DNA of 64,000 bases from Luidia sarsii (taxonomy: Eukaryota > Echinodermata > Asteroidea > Paxillosida > Luidiidae), in assembly GCA_949987565.1 (NCBI GenBank), contig OX465115.1:3506004-3570003 (forward strand), written 5' to 3'. Positions within the stretch are counted from its first letter, which is position 1. Each line of letters starts with the position of its first letter. A model generated the notes under the pieces. It did not search any database, was not told the origin of the DNA, and was given only the letters and a program-made list of their open reading frames with translations. The translations under genes and the position numbers were made by a program. Below, piece by piece: positions 35,871-47,983 of the stretch.

Positions 35871-37544
35871 CAGCCTCTGTCGGATCCTGGGCCAGGGCAA
35901 GGGCTCGAGGAGTACGGCCTTGGTATTGTGAACATGAAAGTGTGGTTTAACTTTGAAGCGTCTGCATTTCCTGTGAATCTGAGTAGTAAAATTAGATTGG
36001 GACATGTGCATTAGGCCTACACCCAGGCAAAGGATGCGACCTGTTAGCGAAGACATGAAATTATAGGAAATGGAATGCGAAAATGGATTCCGCTTGTAGA
36101 CCGAGCACAGCCTCGATTATATTGCATTTTCTGAGAAAATAGGACGATGATATTTCTCGATGACGGATCGAGGACAGGCAGGGAATGGAATATTGACTGA
36201 TATTGGAAAGAAGGCGGACTGGGATGGACGGACGGCGAGCAATGGGGACGTGGGTAAAGTTTAATTAAACAACATTTGACCACGAGCTGTCGATATATCA
36301 ATATCGGTAAATTTATCGAACAACGGAAGCCCAACTTTGGGATCGATTTTGAGAAAATCAGAGAGAACCAGACCAAAAGTTGGCTGTACGATTTCGCCCA
36401 CACCTTTGCCCAGCGCGTTTGTAGGATTCGGATAGAGACTAGAGCAGGGATGATCGAGTTGTGGAAGAATTGAGCGAGACCCAGGTTCTAAGAATCAAAC
36501 CGGACGGTCTCATTGCCGTGACAGTAAACGAGGTAACCAGAGAACTATGGCTTTCGAAAGATCGTGTATACATGATACTTGACCATTGGCCACTAACGCA
36601 CTCTTAATACCAGCGTTACCACGCTGTGTACGGTAGCTAGGTAACAGATAGCAGTGGCTCTTTGCTCACCCTTGCTTTTGATCAGGACAGGAAATAAGAA
36701 ACAACCTTTCAAGGAAGCGCTCCAATTTTCTGCCCGAAACGAGTGTTTACAGACGCGAGTTTTTTACCCGTCTCTCCTGACAATATCTCATTAACGTGGT
36801 ACCGCGGCGCGGTCATTTTCAGCGCTCGGCCTCGAGCTATAAGCGCTGGCAATGCCCGGCGTTGCTAGGCAATTCCCGCCCAAAACGCACTGCCGATCGT
36901 CTGCTCAGGTCGTTAGAAAGGAAACGAACTGACTGTGGTTGGGATTAAGAGTTGCGTTGCCGAGTATAGTTTCCATCATTTATCATCTGCGGTAATGAGT
37001 GCAGTATTGAGTGTAGCCTATAGCATGGATTGGCTTGCACGTTCTAACATTAGGGAGACTGATGAGAGTTAAGGCAACCGCACACTATACTTTAAAATAC
37101 TAGAGCTCACAACATGCATGTCGTTGAAAAATAATAGGAAAAACAGCTAGAAATTGAAAGTGACATTTCAATTCGATGGCATACTATGATTCAATTTTAT
37201 GATTCAATCCAATCTCAGATCTCAGATACAGGAATGATGAGATGAGACGTTCATTAATGAAACATTTTCCAAATACAAACAAGATTCAAGGATTTTAAAT
37301 TTCGCAGAAATACCGTCGGAAAGTATTTAAAGTCTTGCCTTTAAAGGTCTGACTTGACTGAAAATTCTACGTATGTTGTAAAAAGGCTGAAATACCTTTA
37401 GGTTGATCTATGTGCAGCTGGCGAGACTAAATGTCTGAAATCGAGACGGCAGTGGTTAGCATTTGTTAGCATTTGTGGTGTAACTGATCTATGTTCTGTT
37501 GGGAATGATTCTCAATTATTATTAAGTTGGATGACGTGCAGGAT
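35871..37544. other. No gene recognised
   Basis: Unique AT-rich sequence with no recognisable protein motif. Confidence 0.5.
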
Positions 37545-38268
37545 GTAGGAAATGGGAGGAGAATGCGGAGGAGGGGAGGAGGAAAGAAGGAGGGGAGACG
37601 GGGAGGAGGAAAAGGAAGAGATGAAGAGAAGGGGAATGAGGTTGAGAACGAGAACGAGAACGAGAACGAAAATTACCAGGCGACGAGGGGGTGAGAACAA
37701 ACATCGAGGGAAGGAGGTGGAGAAGAAAGAGAGGAAAGAGGAGAAGGCGGAAAAGAGGAAGGAGAAGAAGAGGATGAGGGAGGAAGAAGACGAATAGAAA
37801 GAAAGAGAGGGGAGTAGGAAAAGGAGGAGAGGAGGCAAGAAGGAGGCAGGAGACAACGACGAAGATGGTTGTGCGAACGATGAAGATGATCTCGAGGAAC
37901 ATAATTGAAGAGAAATGGACGTGACATAGAATGAAGCACTGGCTAAGGATATAACATATGCTAAGGAGGATGAAGCATTATATAGGAGGTAGAGGACGGA
38001 CGAGAAGGGCGAGGAGGAATATGGCGATAGGAAAGGGGGTAAGGGGATCAGTGTAGACATGGGGTTGGTGAGGAGTAGGAGGGAAGAAGAGGGGAAAATG
38101 GAGAAGAATGAAGATGAGAAGAGGAGGAATATGGAGAGGAGTGGGGAGGAAGAAGAATTTGCAAGAAAGGAGGGGAGGAGGGGGAGGGGTGGAGGGGACG
38201 AGGAGGAGGAATCGGGGCGAGGGCTGAAGAGGAAGAGGAGGAAATTGAGAGGGAGGGGACGGTAAGGA
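37545..38268. repeat. Polypurine tract, GGAGGA/GAGAA-rich
   Basis: More than 700 bp in which the plus strand is overwhelmingly purine, including GAACGAGAACGAGAAC units near 37645-37670. A less pure window lies at 37850-38000. Confidence 0.9.
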
Positions 38269-39804
38269 GGTCAATAGCTACCCTGGGAGGGGTTGATATG
38301 TCCCTTTAAACCAAGCAGCGACAGACCCCGGCTGATGATTAGTGCAAGTCCCGCAGCACTGCGATGACTCGTTGTTCAAGCCAATTAATAAGAACAAACA
38401 AGCCGCTCCCCGCGGACCAACAAACCACTCCAAACCACGGAAATGGTGTCGGCAAACGGAATTCGGTCCCCTTAGTCTTGTAGGGGAAGGATGGTCGGCC
38501 AGCGGAACAGACGACCGAAGGTAAGAGGTTATTCCAAGCCCCCTTGCTGTCTCAAGTGTTTGCGTAAACTCGTGCAGAAAAAAAAACCCGAACGATCGAA
38601 GGCAGCGAGTAAATTGGCATCTCAGTACGGTGCGCACGCTTCAATTGACGGCGTACGGTGCGACAATTTTTTGATGGCCATCGAGGTACGAGATGAACCC
38701 TAATTTACCTATAAACCCCAAATAAGTCAATAGATCTGAAAACGAATGAAGTAAACCTCTAAAGGACATGTTGAATGTAGGTCAGGCGTTTGAAATACCA
38801 ACAATTAATTTGTTGGGTGTTGTTTTAAGTGTGTTTTCGTCGTGTGAGGGCGCTCTCGCATGATTTAACGGGTGTAGGGGTGCAGAACACTAAATAGAGC
38901 TCCCATTGAACACTGTACAAAAACACTCACTTTCAAAGCCAATTATCCCATGCCCAAAAGTCTCTCAGTTCTTGTAGCTATACTTAAAATTGTAGTTTGG
39001 ACCTTCATCTCTCAGATTCTTTTCAATTTTAGTGCTCTTAGCCGATTAGATTTTTTGCTGATTACCCCCAGAAAAAAACACCCCCAAAATGTGTAGCCGT
39101 CCAAGCCGAATTTCTGCAAGGATTTTTGGATGGACCCCTCCACTTCCACAGCCAAATAGGGCCACATTTAAAGCCAGATATGGTCCAAATTACATACCAA
39201 ATTGAAGAGTGAACCCCCAGGTTGTCTCAAGCTTCACTCGTTCTACGATGTATCGGTTAATTAGCCTCCAAAGACCCCTTATTAAAAAAAAGTTGTGGTA
39301 CACACTTTATGATAATCAGCTCGGCGGAGCCATCTTGGATGGATTTTGTGTGCTGCACCCGTAGCGCTAGCATATTATGGCCCTTGATGAATCCCCAGAT
39401 CAGCCTCGGGCCCAGGCTTCGTTTACGTCACACAAAACCTTCAGAATGCAGAGTGTGGTCTGTCGCTGATCATAAAGGTTTTGTTGTTCCGTGCGGTTCG
39501 AAAGCTAGCTCTCGTAATATCTACGAGATAAACCGAAGCCCGAACCTAAGCCTACATTTCGTTCAGGGATTGAAATGTATCCGTAGGGGGCCTATATATA
39601 GTGTCATTGGTAAAAAGAAAGAAATGCATTACTTCTCGTTGAATTCTTTCTGATATGGAGTGCATTATTTTATGTGACAATATTGGATCATGTACATCAT
39701 CAGATGTTAATAGGGCAGATTCCTTTCATGTTTTGCATCCTTAACCAATGCCGTTTTGGCTAGTCCCTCCCCCCCACACACACACACCCACATACACCCC
39801 CGCG
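38269..39804. other. No gene recognised
   Basis: The frames at 38278-38703 overlap on both strands without motifs. A short CA/CCCA tract lies at 39768-39800. Confidence 0.45.
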
Positions 39805-40150
39805 CGTGTGTATAGGTATACCCATTTTTGTATCCTATTGGGGACATTGATTAATTGTTCTCGTACACTATACAAAAACGTACCGTGTGAGAAACTTTTT
39901 TTTTAAATGCTCCTATTTCAACCAAATTATCTTTCCTGGGTAGGAATTCGGACCGTATGTCCTTTACAAATAACACTTAATTAGCGACTGATTTTTACCC
40001 AGCACAAATTTACCCTTTTTGCGTTATTTCCAAAATAATACCAGTTTCGTGAAAACCTTGTGGAGACATATAGGCCTAGGCCTACACATTTCCCTTTGGA
40101 GACCTATTCAACCTATTGGACTAGGTCTCCACAAGGCACTAGATTCGCGC
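39805..40150 (-). repeat. Dispersed repeat with GTGGAGACCTA hairpin, copy B
   Basis: The reverse complement matches copy A block by block: GCGCGAATCTA, GTGGAGACCTAGTCCAATAG, CACGAAACTGGTAT, GGACATACGGTCC, TTTCTCACACGG and GAGAACAAT. The hairpin right arm has one change (CTCCAAAG). Confidence 0.85.
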
Positions 40151-40489
40151 CCACCCACACACACACACAGCCTCCAAGACATGGAGCACAGCCCTCGGTT
40201 CTCATCCCTTATTGTGCAATGTATCGATTGACTGGCCTCCATAGACTCCGTACCTAAAAATTATTGTTAGTGCAAGGGTTCCCCTGATATAACTCAGCAT
40301 TGCTGCTCATGCAATACACCGGTCATTCACACTAAGACATAATGGACATCATTACTTCATGCATGCATATCACCATCCCTTTGGTGTGTAATTCGCTCCC
40401 ACGCCACATCAGAGCTGACAATACTAAATGAATAGACCTTGGTTATGTGTGATGCGCGATATAAAATCAGAGCTATTTCTAATAGGCCG

Positions 40490-40605
40490 ATCAAAGTTTT
40501 GTGAAGTGGCCCGCCACACTATACTTTGATAGGCCGCCTTAGTAAAAAAAATTCTTCAAAACTTGCCACCTCACCGGATCAAAATCAGGCTTGAAAATCA
40601 ATTAG
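40490..40605 (+). repeat. Dispersed repeat (GTTTCCTTGCACATTACTG family), copy 3 (partial)
   Basis: GTGGCCCGCCACAC, then CAAAACTTGCCACCTCA and ATCAGGCTTGAAA align with 10660-10770. The right-hand part is lost. Confidence 0.5.
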
Positions 40606-40857
40606 GCCTATACGCGAAGGCAATGGCAGTTTTCCCATTTGCAAAGCGATAATTATGTCGAGGATTGCTGCATATTACATATACTTTACACTCACTCCCT
40701 ATGACATTTTACGAAGCTGTATTAGGGACATGGCGGGAAAAAAATCCTTGTCTGACCTAACTCGTTCTGTACGGTATAGGCGTAGGATTTATCATCGTAT
40801 AAATATACGTGCGACGTTTGAATAATGTTCCGTGGGTAAGTATGTACGACTTATATC

Positions 40858-41078
40858 TCGTACGTACGACGTGTATCTCGTACGTACGACGTGTATCTCG
40901 TACGTACGAGATATAAGTCGTACGTACGAGTTATAGGTCGTACGTACGAGTTATAAGTCGTACGTACGACATCTATGTCGTACGTTTGACTTATGAACAA
41001 TGTCCTGTGGGTACGCGATCTATATCTTGTACGTCCGAGATAAAAGTCGTACGTACAACAAAGATGTCGTACGTACAA
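40858..41078. repeat. Phased array of TCGTACGTACGA palindromes
   Basis: Six perfect TCGTACGTACGA cores start at 40858, 40878, 40898, 40918, 40938 and 40958, exactly 20 bp apart, with a variant at 40978. A second group of variants starts at 41027, 41047 and 41067, again 20 bp apart. Each group is associated with GTGGGTA (40833 and 41008). Linkers are 8-bp AT-rich sequences that differ in orientation. Confidence 0.93.
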
Positions 41079-44000
41079 CAACGTACAGCTTTTTTAACAT
41101 TATGCAAGCACGTCCACAGAAATCATTCCAGTCTTTATCAAGAACATTACTAGTTGCCGTCTTAAACTCCCGAAACTCCGGGGGCAACCCTGACTGGTAC
41201 TCCGCACGGAGCGGTCGCTTTGATCTACTGAGTGGTATATGCATGCACCCTACACTGAAGCACAGATAATTTCCAACGATTGGAAAGGACCAGGAAGGCA
41301 CAGGTGCAAACAGAATATTGTTGACAACAGCTGCGCGTGAAACGCGGAGCGTGAAATAATTGATGGAAATCGTTATTCACTGTTCCCAAATAAACCAAAC
41401 AAAAAAAATCATCGTGCATATCTTAGGACGTGATGACCTGAACAAATATTGTCTTTGTCAACCACCAGTTTGGTAACGCACCTTGAAGAATTTCCCAATG
41501 AACTTACTTCCTACATACACTACCGAAAATGCTTAATCTATGCAGCTTAGAGGGTGTGTTTTATTATACTTGTAAGTCCTTTTCCGACGCAGTCTAAGTC
41601 GAACGTGCGTGTTGACCTATGTCAATAGAGGGCGCACCATTGTATTAACAGTCACCAACACGACTCAATACAGGCTACTTTTGTTGACGAATGCCACTCT
41701 GTAAATAAAATTATAGCGGACAAACCCTACCATGATGCAAGCCACTTGCTATTCCAACACCCCACAATACCTCCGATCCTCACAACAAGAAACAAAAGAA
41801 GTTTCATATGCGTGGAGGTAAATCAAGCTACACATTATAGGCCTATCACACACGATGTAACTAAATGAAAGAAAAATATCCCCAGACTGATTATTGCATT
41901 CAATTAGTCCGCACGCATGCTTCACCGATCCAAAGCAGCAGCTGGTGTTCAGGTTTCTGTGATTCGTCAACGAATTTCATGATTAAAAAATCCAAACGAT
42001 GGTTGTCAGTCTGTTGGTGCTGCTAGATTTTCATTCTTTGCGGATACATAATTTATTTCCCCACGAAAAATACCAACGACACCTGCAAGAGATTTGATTC
42101 TATAAAGTCGACCTTAAAATGCACGAGCAACTACTGATGTCACATCGTACACTGTACTTCTATGAAACCTCTCTTCTATGAAACCTCTCGCGTGTTAATA
42201 TATATCAGGCCAGCACAATTATCAGCACATGGAAAAGGTCGTTCATGAACTAACATCCCCGTGTGTCTGGTTAAATGGTTTTGTGATCACTCGATGCATA
42301 TTAATCATTCTGAGCGATGGGAAGAAGAACTATTATGACATGTATTATTCAAAACGCTATAACGGCAGAGTCATTAAAGAAAATTCATTTTGGGACCGAG
42401 CAAGGAGCACCGAGTGTAATCGACCGTGGCAATAGATTTTTGATGCCTGGCTGATTTCCCCAACGTCACCAGAGAAAAATTGATCGTCCACCAGCAATTA
42501 TGGTAACGTTTCCACATGAGTGAAACACTCCCGAGGTAAAATGGAAAAAAACAAACACAAGGAAACAGACGCAAGAAGCCAGGTGGTCGCCATGCAGCCA
42601 CGGCAACTTGATGAAACAACTAATGGGCCTTGACCATAAGAACAAAGTAGGACGTTGTCGTTCGAGGTTATCTCAACAGCGGCTGTCTTCATCGTCCAAA
42701 GCCCCCCCCCCCACGAAAAGAAAATGTCCAGTAATAGGTATACCGTGTAAGTCTATGAACTGCCCCCCAAAAAATCTCATCCAGATCAGAGTTCAAATCT
42801 GCATATTTAAGTGTGAGGTGGCATCCTCTCTACTTCTTGCGACAAGTTTGAGTCCCAATCATGAGAGAACAACTAACGGCAGGGTGACATAATAATCTAA
42901 AAGAAACCACAAACCCCAAACCCACATAATCCCTGGTGCTCAGCACTACCTATACAACCAATCGGTTGATCAGTGTGATTTGTGACGAGCAGTCACCAGA
43001 CACTGGCGGCACAAATCCACAACAATCAAAAACTCAAGGAAGATACCTCCCATCCCATTTTTTTGCTTACAATCATCTTGGCCAAACTCCCCAAGCCCAA
43101 ACCAACCCCGTCACGGGCGATCCTGGTTCCGCTGAGAAACCAGTTGAAACCCTGGCCATCCTTACTTGGAGAAAATCACCGCATAATAGCCAAGCCTGGC
43201 CCCCAACCAATTGCAATACCGACACATCACCAAGATAATTATGAACTAATTTGCCTCGTTGCAAACCCTCGAGGGCACCTTTTCATCTCATGGCCTGTAA
43301 TGATTATTATGAGCCGATCTTAGTCGAATCGACTATGCTCTATGGAATAATAGCACAGAAAATGGCAGGTGATCTCCACATGTTATACTATAATAGCTAC
43401 TAATTGCTTTTATGTAAGGGTCACCAGTGTCACTGATGGGGAGAAAAACACCATAACCCCCAACCTATCTCAGACCTATCTCAGGAATCTGTTTATCAAA
43501 CTGACACCCACAGAAGCTCAGATTTTTTAAAATGTATTTATTCCTATAATGAATTGTGATAACTGTGATAAAATTAATTATAGGGATATGTCATTGCATC
43601 CAGGATAAATCACGGAACATCAAATCTACTGACATCATATTTTGATCTAGTTGTGTAAAATTTGACATGGCTTTATTATCAAATCACATAGGCTAACATA
43701 GGGGTTGCGTAAGCTGGTATACGCAACATGCTAAAGGGTATTTTTGTATTATTATTTGTTTGAAGCAGAATCTTAAGTGGCATTTTTACCCTTCTCTATT
43801 CCATTTATTAGCCTATGGTTGAGCATTCTTAGCATGCGATTTTGCCACCTCGTACCCAACTGCTATTTTGGCCACGACCCTACAGCGATCTTAATGAAAC
43901 CATAGTTCCACTCAGACAAGCAAGAGTACCGGTATCAAACTGAGCTTCATGTATAGGCAAACTTCTACACTTCGGTGGTTACAGATACAATATAATGCAG

Positions 44001-44299
44001 CGGCATTAGTACACGCAGGAATATACGAAGTTCAGTGGATGGTCTTACAAGGCCTCACAAAGCTTCACTATCCATCACTCAGCTTACAATAGAATAATAA
44101 TCTATCAATATCATATCGCCAATCATAATTGGCATCAGTCACGAGCACGGTCAGGCTGTGCATTATTTTATGATTTATCGTCCAACGACTGATCGCACGT
44201 TACTGCGCATTGGGTGGAAGCAATCTCGGTTTTATTTTAGATTTAACTTTATAATTCATGGTAATTCGTCTATTTCTGATTCAAGCCACAGATGGGCTG
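41079..44299. other. No gene recognised
   Basis: AT-rich unique sequence with a short duplicated TCTATGAAACCTCTC at 42161 and 42176. The frames at 42.6-43.3 kb have no motif. Confidence 0.5.
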
Positions 44300-44515
44300 A
44301 TATATTAGCACAGTAAATACTGCACCGACTGAAATATAAATAAACAGAAATTTTAGTCCTTACTCGGCGATTTTTAGCTGGAATGCGGTTTCATGTTTAC
44401 GAACCTCTGAGGTAAAACAGATGAAAAAATCAATTAAAAAAATCGTACGCCTACTACAGTTGTACATAATTATTTGCCCTAGAGGACCCAGATTTTTCAT
44501 TTCTTTTAAATTACC
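44300..44515 (+). repeat. Local direct duplication, left copy
   Basis: TTAGCACAGTAAATACTGCA, CCTTACTCGGCGATTTTTAG, CTGGAATGCGGTTTCATG and TTTACGAACC match 44705-44938 with about 85-90% identity by eye. MITE copy 5 lies between the two copies. Confidence 0.85.
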
Positions 44516-44519
44516 AATT

Positions 44520-44688
44520 GTGACCCGGCACAGCGACATGAGAAATATCCCATATTTTCGGAAAGTAAATGTATTGGAGGAAATGTTGATATCATTTGAA
44601 AGCTAATGGTACACTCTTTTACATTATTAGAAAAGCTCAAAATCTAAAAAAAGTGGGGGTTATTCCTCATTATGATGTGCCGGGTAAC
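44520..44688. mobile_element. GTGACC-family MITE, copy 5 (internal deletion)
   Basis: A 169-bp copy with a clean internal deletion between CATGAGAAATATCCCAT and TTTTCGGAAAGTAAATG. Ends are GTGACCCGGCACAGCGACAT and ...GATGTGCCGGGTAAC, flanked by AATT (44516-44519 and 44689-44692). It sits between two copies of a local duplication. Confidence 0.88.
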
Positions 44689-44699
44689 AATTTTTATCG

Positions 44700-44938
44700 G
44701 CGATTGTTATAGCACAGTAAATACTGTAGGCCTAACGATTCTATCCAATTATTTCAAGTTAAAACAAATCCAAATATTGGTCCTTACTCGGCGATTTTTA
44801 ACTGGAATGCGGTTTCATGTTTACGAACCCCTGAGATAAAAGAGATAAAGGTAAACAAAAAAAATCGTAGGCCTACTCAGTTGCTGTACATAAATATTCT
44901 TTGCCCTTGAAGACCGAGATTTTTTTTTTCTATTACCA
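44700..44938 (+). repeat. Local direct duplication, right copy
   Basis: It carries the same blocks as 44300-44515 in order, ending GACCGAGATTTTT and ATTACCAAG, against ACCCAGATTTTT and ATTACCAAT at the left copy where the MITE begins. Confidence 0.85.
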
Positions 44939-46819
44939 AGTGACCTCCACTCATGACGTGTTTAATGTCAACACGGTAATTTTGGTTCAACCCTTGTCTC
45001 GGGCGATTAATTAAAAATAAACGAACTCGGCCGGGAGGCTTAATAATAGGCAACTCATTAATTAAGTGCATATTGATTAGCAGTGGGGGAAAATTACTTC
45101 TTATGCCTTTTATGGACTTCTCTGAAGAGTTCCCACACAGACAGTCAAAGACCCGCTTTCTCAGTACTCCAGTATATGCATTCACTGCATGGGCATGGGC
45201 ATTATTTGGACGATATTATTATGGCCCCACCCCTTAGACCGAGAAAGGCCGTGTGGGTGCTTGGTGTGACCACAGGCCATACCAACACACACGGGGTGTG
45301 TGGTAGGAGCCAGCTATTTTTTTTATTGCTTCAGGCAAGGACAGATTCCCCTAGCTAGTCTAACCCCATAAAACGTAAACAGACACCATTGCTGAGGATG
45401 TCCTAGAAGGGCTGGCGTGATTGTTTTTATTTTTTTATTTCATTTTTCTATTTTGACGGAGTAATTAGGGCTAATTAAACCAAGGGTTAGATTAATTTAA
45501 TTTGTTTAATTATTCTTGAAGGTAAAAACGACGGGACGAAGGCAACGCGGTAAACGGGTATAATTGCGACATAGCCAGGGGTGCGCAAGCCGGTCTCTGA
45601 CTGGCTGGAAAAAGTTGAGGCCTTGCCGAACGCCTGCGTAAGCGCGTCTGTGATTGGCTGACTGGATTTGCCGCCATTATCGTTCAACTTTCGTGTCGTT
45701 AGCGAGCCAACTTTAATTTCACGCACAAGTGGCCATTGGTGGCACCGCGCCTAGAAAACCTTGATTCACTAAAAAGTAACAAAGACAGTTTACCTTCTGA
45801 ATCCGGTGTTGAGGTCTAAGGTGTTCTATCCACGCTGAATGGCGGACCGATAGCTGTGATTTGTGATCGATGCAGTCCATTGACGTTAACTCCATCTTGC
45901 ACGACTTCCAGCACAAACCTCAAACAAAGGCAAAGCGGTAGAGTTTTGCTTTTTGTTTTGGCACAAAGTTCCAGTTCTGTTCAGTCCTAGAACATCCTGC
46001 AGTTGGTGGACGTCCTCTCCTCGGCAAAATGGAAACGTCCTTGCATCCATTCCACGGTGTCCTCCGGAAGAAATGCCGTTTTTAGGAAAGTTTTTGTGGA
46101 TGAAAAGTTCCTCACTCTGCACAACTTGGCCGCGCATGTCTGTTGCTAACGACCAAAACATTTTCGGACGTGTACTTCGAGATAACGAATTTCGTAGAGG
46201 GCGCCCTTGAGAACGTCTACGGTCGCGTTGTAATCATAGCCATAACGGTTGTAACGTAACCCCCGGCAAGCGTTCGGTTCTGTTTGGGACGAACTTCCTA
46301 AGAAAAATGATTTCGGTCAAATTCAAAAGACCCTTTGAAAACAAACCAGACACCCTGGGGTTATGCACCGCTTCTCTGCCACCTGTCCAGCGCTTGGGAG
46401 CCTTCCCAAATGGTAACCTTTGCTGGGCGGGGTGGGCGAAGCAGTGGGAGTAATATCACCGATAACTCCCCTATAGTGTGGCTATAGTGAGGGGTCATAC
46501 CCCCAAATTGTCATTCACCTGCAAACAATAATTTCATTGTTGATTTTTACCAGTATTCTTTTTGACTTTTTGTGTGCCAGAAAAGTTTTCAAATTGGCCT
46601 CATTTGCCCAAAATGTCCACAACCCAATCTCTCTACCAATACTCCTGTAATTTTTCAGACTAAAACAAAATTAAAATATTAACAATAACGCAAATTAACA
46701 GAACAAGTTCAATTGTCTCCCAAACATCAAACAAGAACCTACAAGTACAAAGAATGGCCCAAAGGATGAAATAGAAACAAACCAAAATCAAACAGATACT
46801 GGTTTTTACTTTTCTGTAC
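44939..46819. other. No gene recognised; GC-richer patch at 45.5-46.3 kb
   Basis: Overlapping open frames on both strands at 45.5-46.2 kb have no recognised family. It could be a promoter-proximal region of an unseen neighbour, but nothing in it proves that. Confidence 0.35.
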
Positions 46820-46825
46820 TTTATT
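46820..46825 (-). terminator. Candidate poly(A) signal AATAAA for RERE
   Basis: Reading the minus strand below the RERE stop, this is the first AATAAA hexamer I find. It is followed by a G/T-rich stretch about 25-50 bases on. It would imply a 3' UTR of about 3.4 kb that includes two SINE copies, so the real end may be nearer. Confidence 0.25.
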
Positions 46826-47305
46826 AAAATTATGTCAACTAGTAGTAGTCACTTCTGTCTTTCCTCAAACTACATGTGATGTACAAATACTTACTCCTTG
46901 GCACTAGATCTGACCTGTGTTGACCAGTGCAGTCAACTTTCTTTTTTTGCTAACCTGCCTACGTTTTACTAAAAACGAAAAAACAAAGCATTCTACAGAG
47001 TGTACAGAAAAATAACATGAGATGCATGCATTCAAATTGACAACATTTTTTGTTCGGGTGACATCAGGGTGACAACATGGCATTCTTTTACAGTTGTGAT
47101 AAAACATGAACTGAACTTGAAAGAATAAAAATGGGTAGGATTACTCTAAACAGAGACAACGAAACTGAATTCATCATTTTTTTTAAGACAAACAAATGAA
47201 GGAAAAACTGACTGGGAAACTTATAAACAATTTTTAGAAAAAAAGGTCAAACAAAGGAAAAACTGACCAGGAACAAATTGAAATAAAAAAATAAATTTGA
47301 AAAAA

Positions 47306-47460
47306 TTGCAAAACCCGAGACCTCTGGTTTTGCATACCAATGCTCTTACCATCAGAGCTATCCAGCCCTTAGATGAAAGCCTTCCCCAAAAGTCTTTACT
47401 AGTCTTTACCGGGGGTGGGGCCACAAGTCAGAGGCGATCCAGCCATTAACTGCAGTATAT
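47306..47460 (-). mobile_element. tRNA-derived SINE, family 2
   Basis: On the minus strand: AGGGCTGGATAGCTCTGATG, GTAAGAGCATTGG and AGGTCTCGGGTTTTGC. On the plus strand the right flank (AGTCTTTACCGGGGGTGGG, CCATTAACTG) is shared with the copy near 6.2-6.35 kb, so the element extends beyond the tRNA head. Confidence 0.75.
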
Positions 47461-47817
47461 CTCCAGGGATCAAGCCCCCGCTTTCATTCAGATGCAAACG
47501 ACCAATTATTGTAAACCTGGCTACATAAGCAGCTTGGGGAGCACACAAAGTGGATGCCTAATAAAGTAAACTACCTTTTGACTCCTAGTCACCTGAGGTG
47601 TAATACACACAGGGCCTGCCCTCGTGTGTCTAGTTCAATCTGAAACTCAAGAGCAAATCCTTGTCAATATTTTGTGGGCACATGTTTGAGTTAAGGCAGG
47701 GCACCAGATGTGTATATACCATATCCCTGGTATATCCTTCCTGGAGCAGACGCTGCATCAGAAGCTGTTCTCAAGAAGGGGTAGAATATCGCATTACCAA
47801 TACAATGCAAGCCAGCT

Positions 47818-47983
47818 CAATATTCGATGAGGGTTTGCCCTGCTTGACGTAATAAGCACCGAATGCCCAGTGCTTTGCCCGATGCCTGATGAAAAGAAAT
47901 TCGGGCAGCTCGGGAAGGATTCGAACCCGCGACTCCCGCTTCCTAGTGAAGACGTCTTAACCACTTGACCAACGAGATGGTCG
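47818..47983 (-). mobile_element. tRNA-derived SINE, family 1
   Basis: On the minus strand a tRNA-like head (GGTCAAGTGGTTAAGACG, then B box CGGGTTCGAATCC at 47929-47917) is followed by CGAGCTGCCCGAATTTC, GGCAAAGCACTGGGCATTCG and AGCAGGGCAAACCCTC. The same head and body occur at 16.1 kb. It is not a functional tRNA gene, because the acceptor arm cannot close. Confidence 0.85.

Noticed and set aside
40858..41078. CRISPR-like repeat array
   Set aside because: The genome is eukaryotic, and the 8-bp linkers are too short and too similar to be spacers. It is better read as a palindrome satellite.
45719..46210. Possible short gene or promoter at the GC-rich patch
   Set aside because: Opposing open frames without recognised motifs; no TATA, initiator or splice evidence strong enough to list it as a gene.
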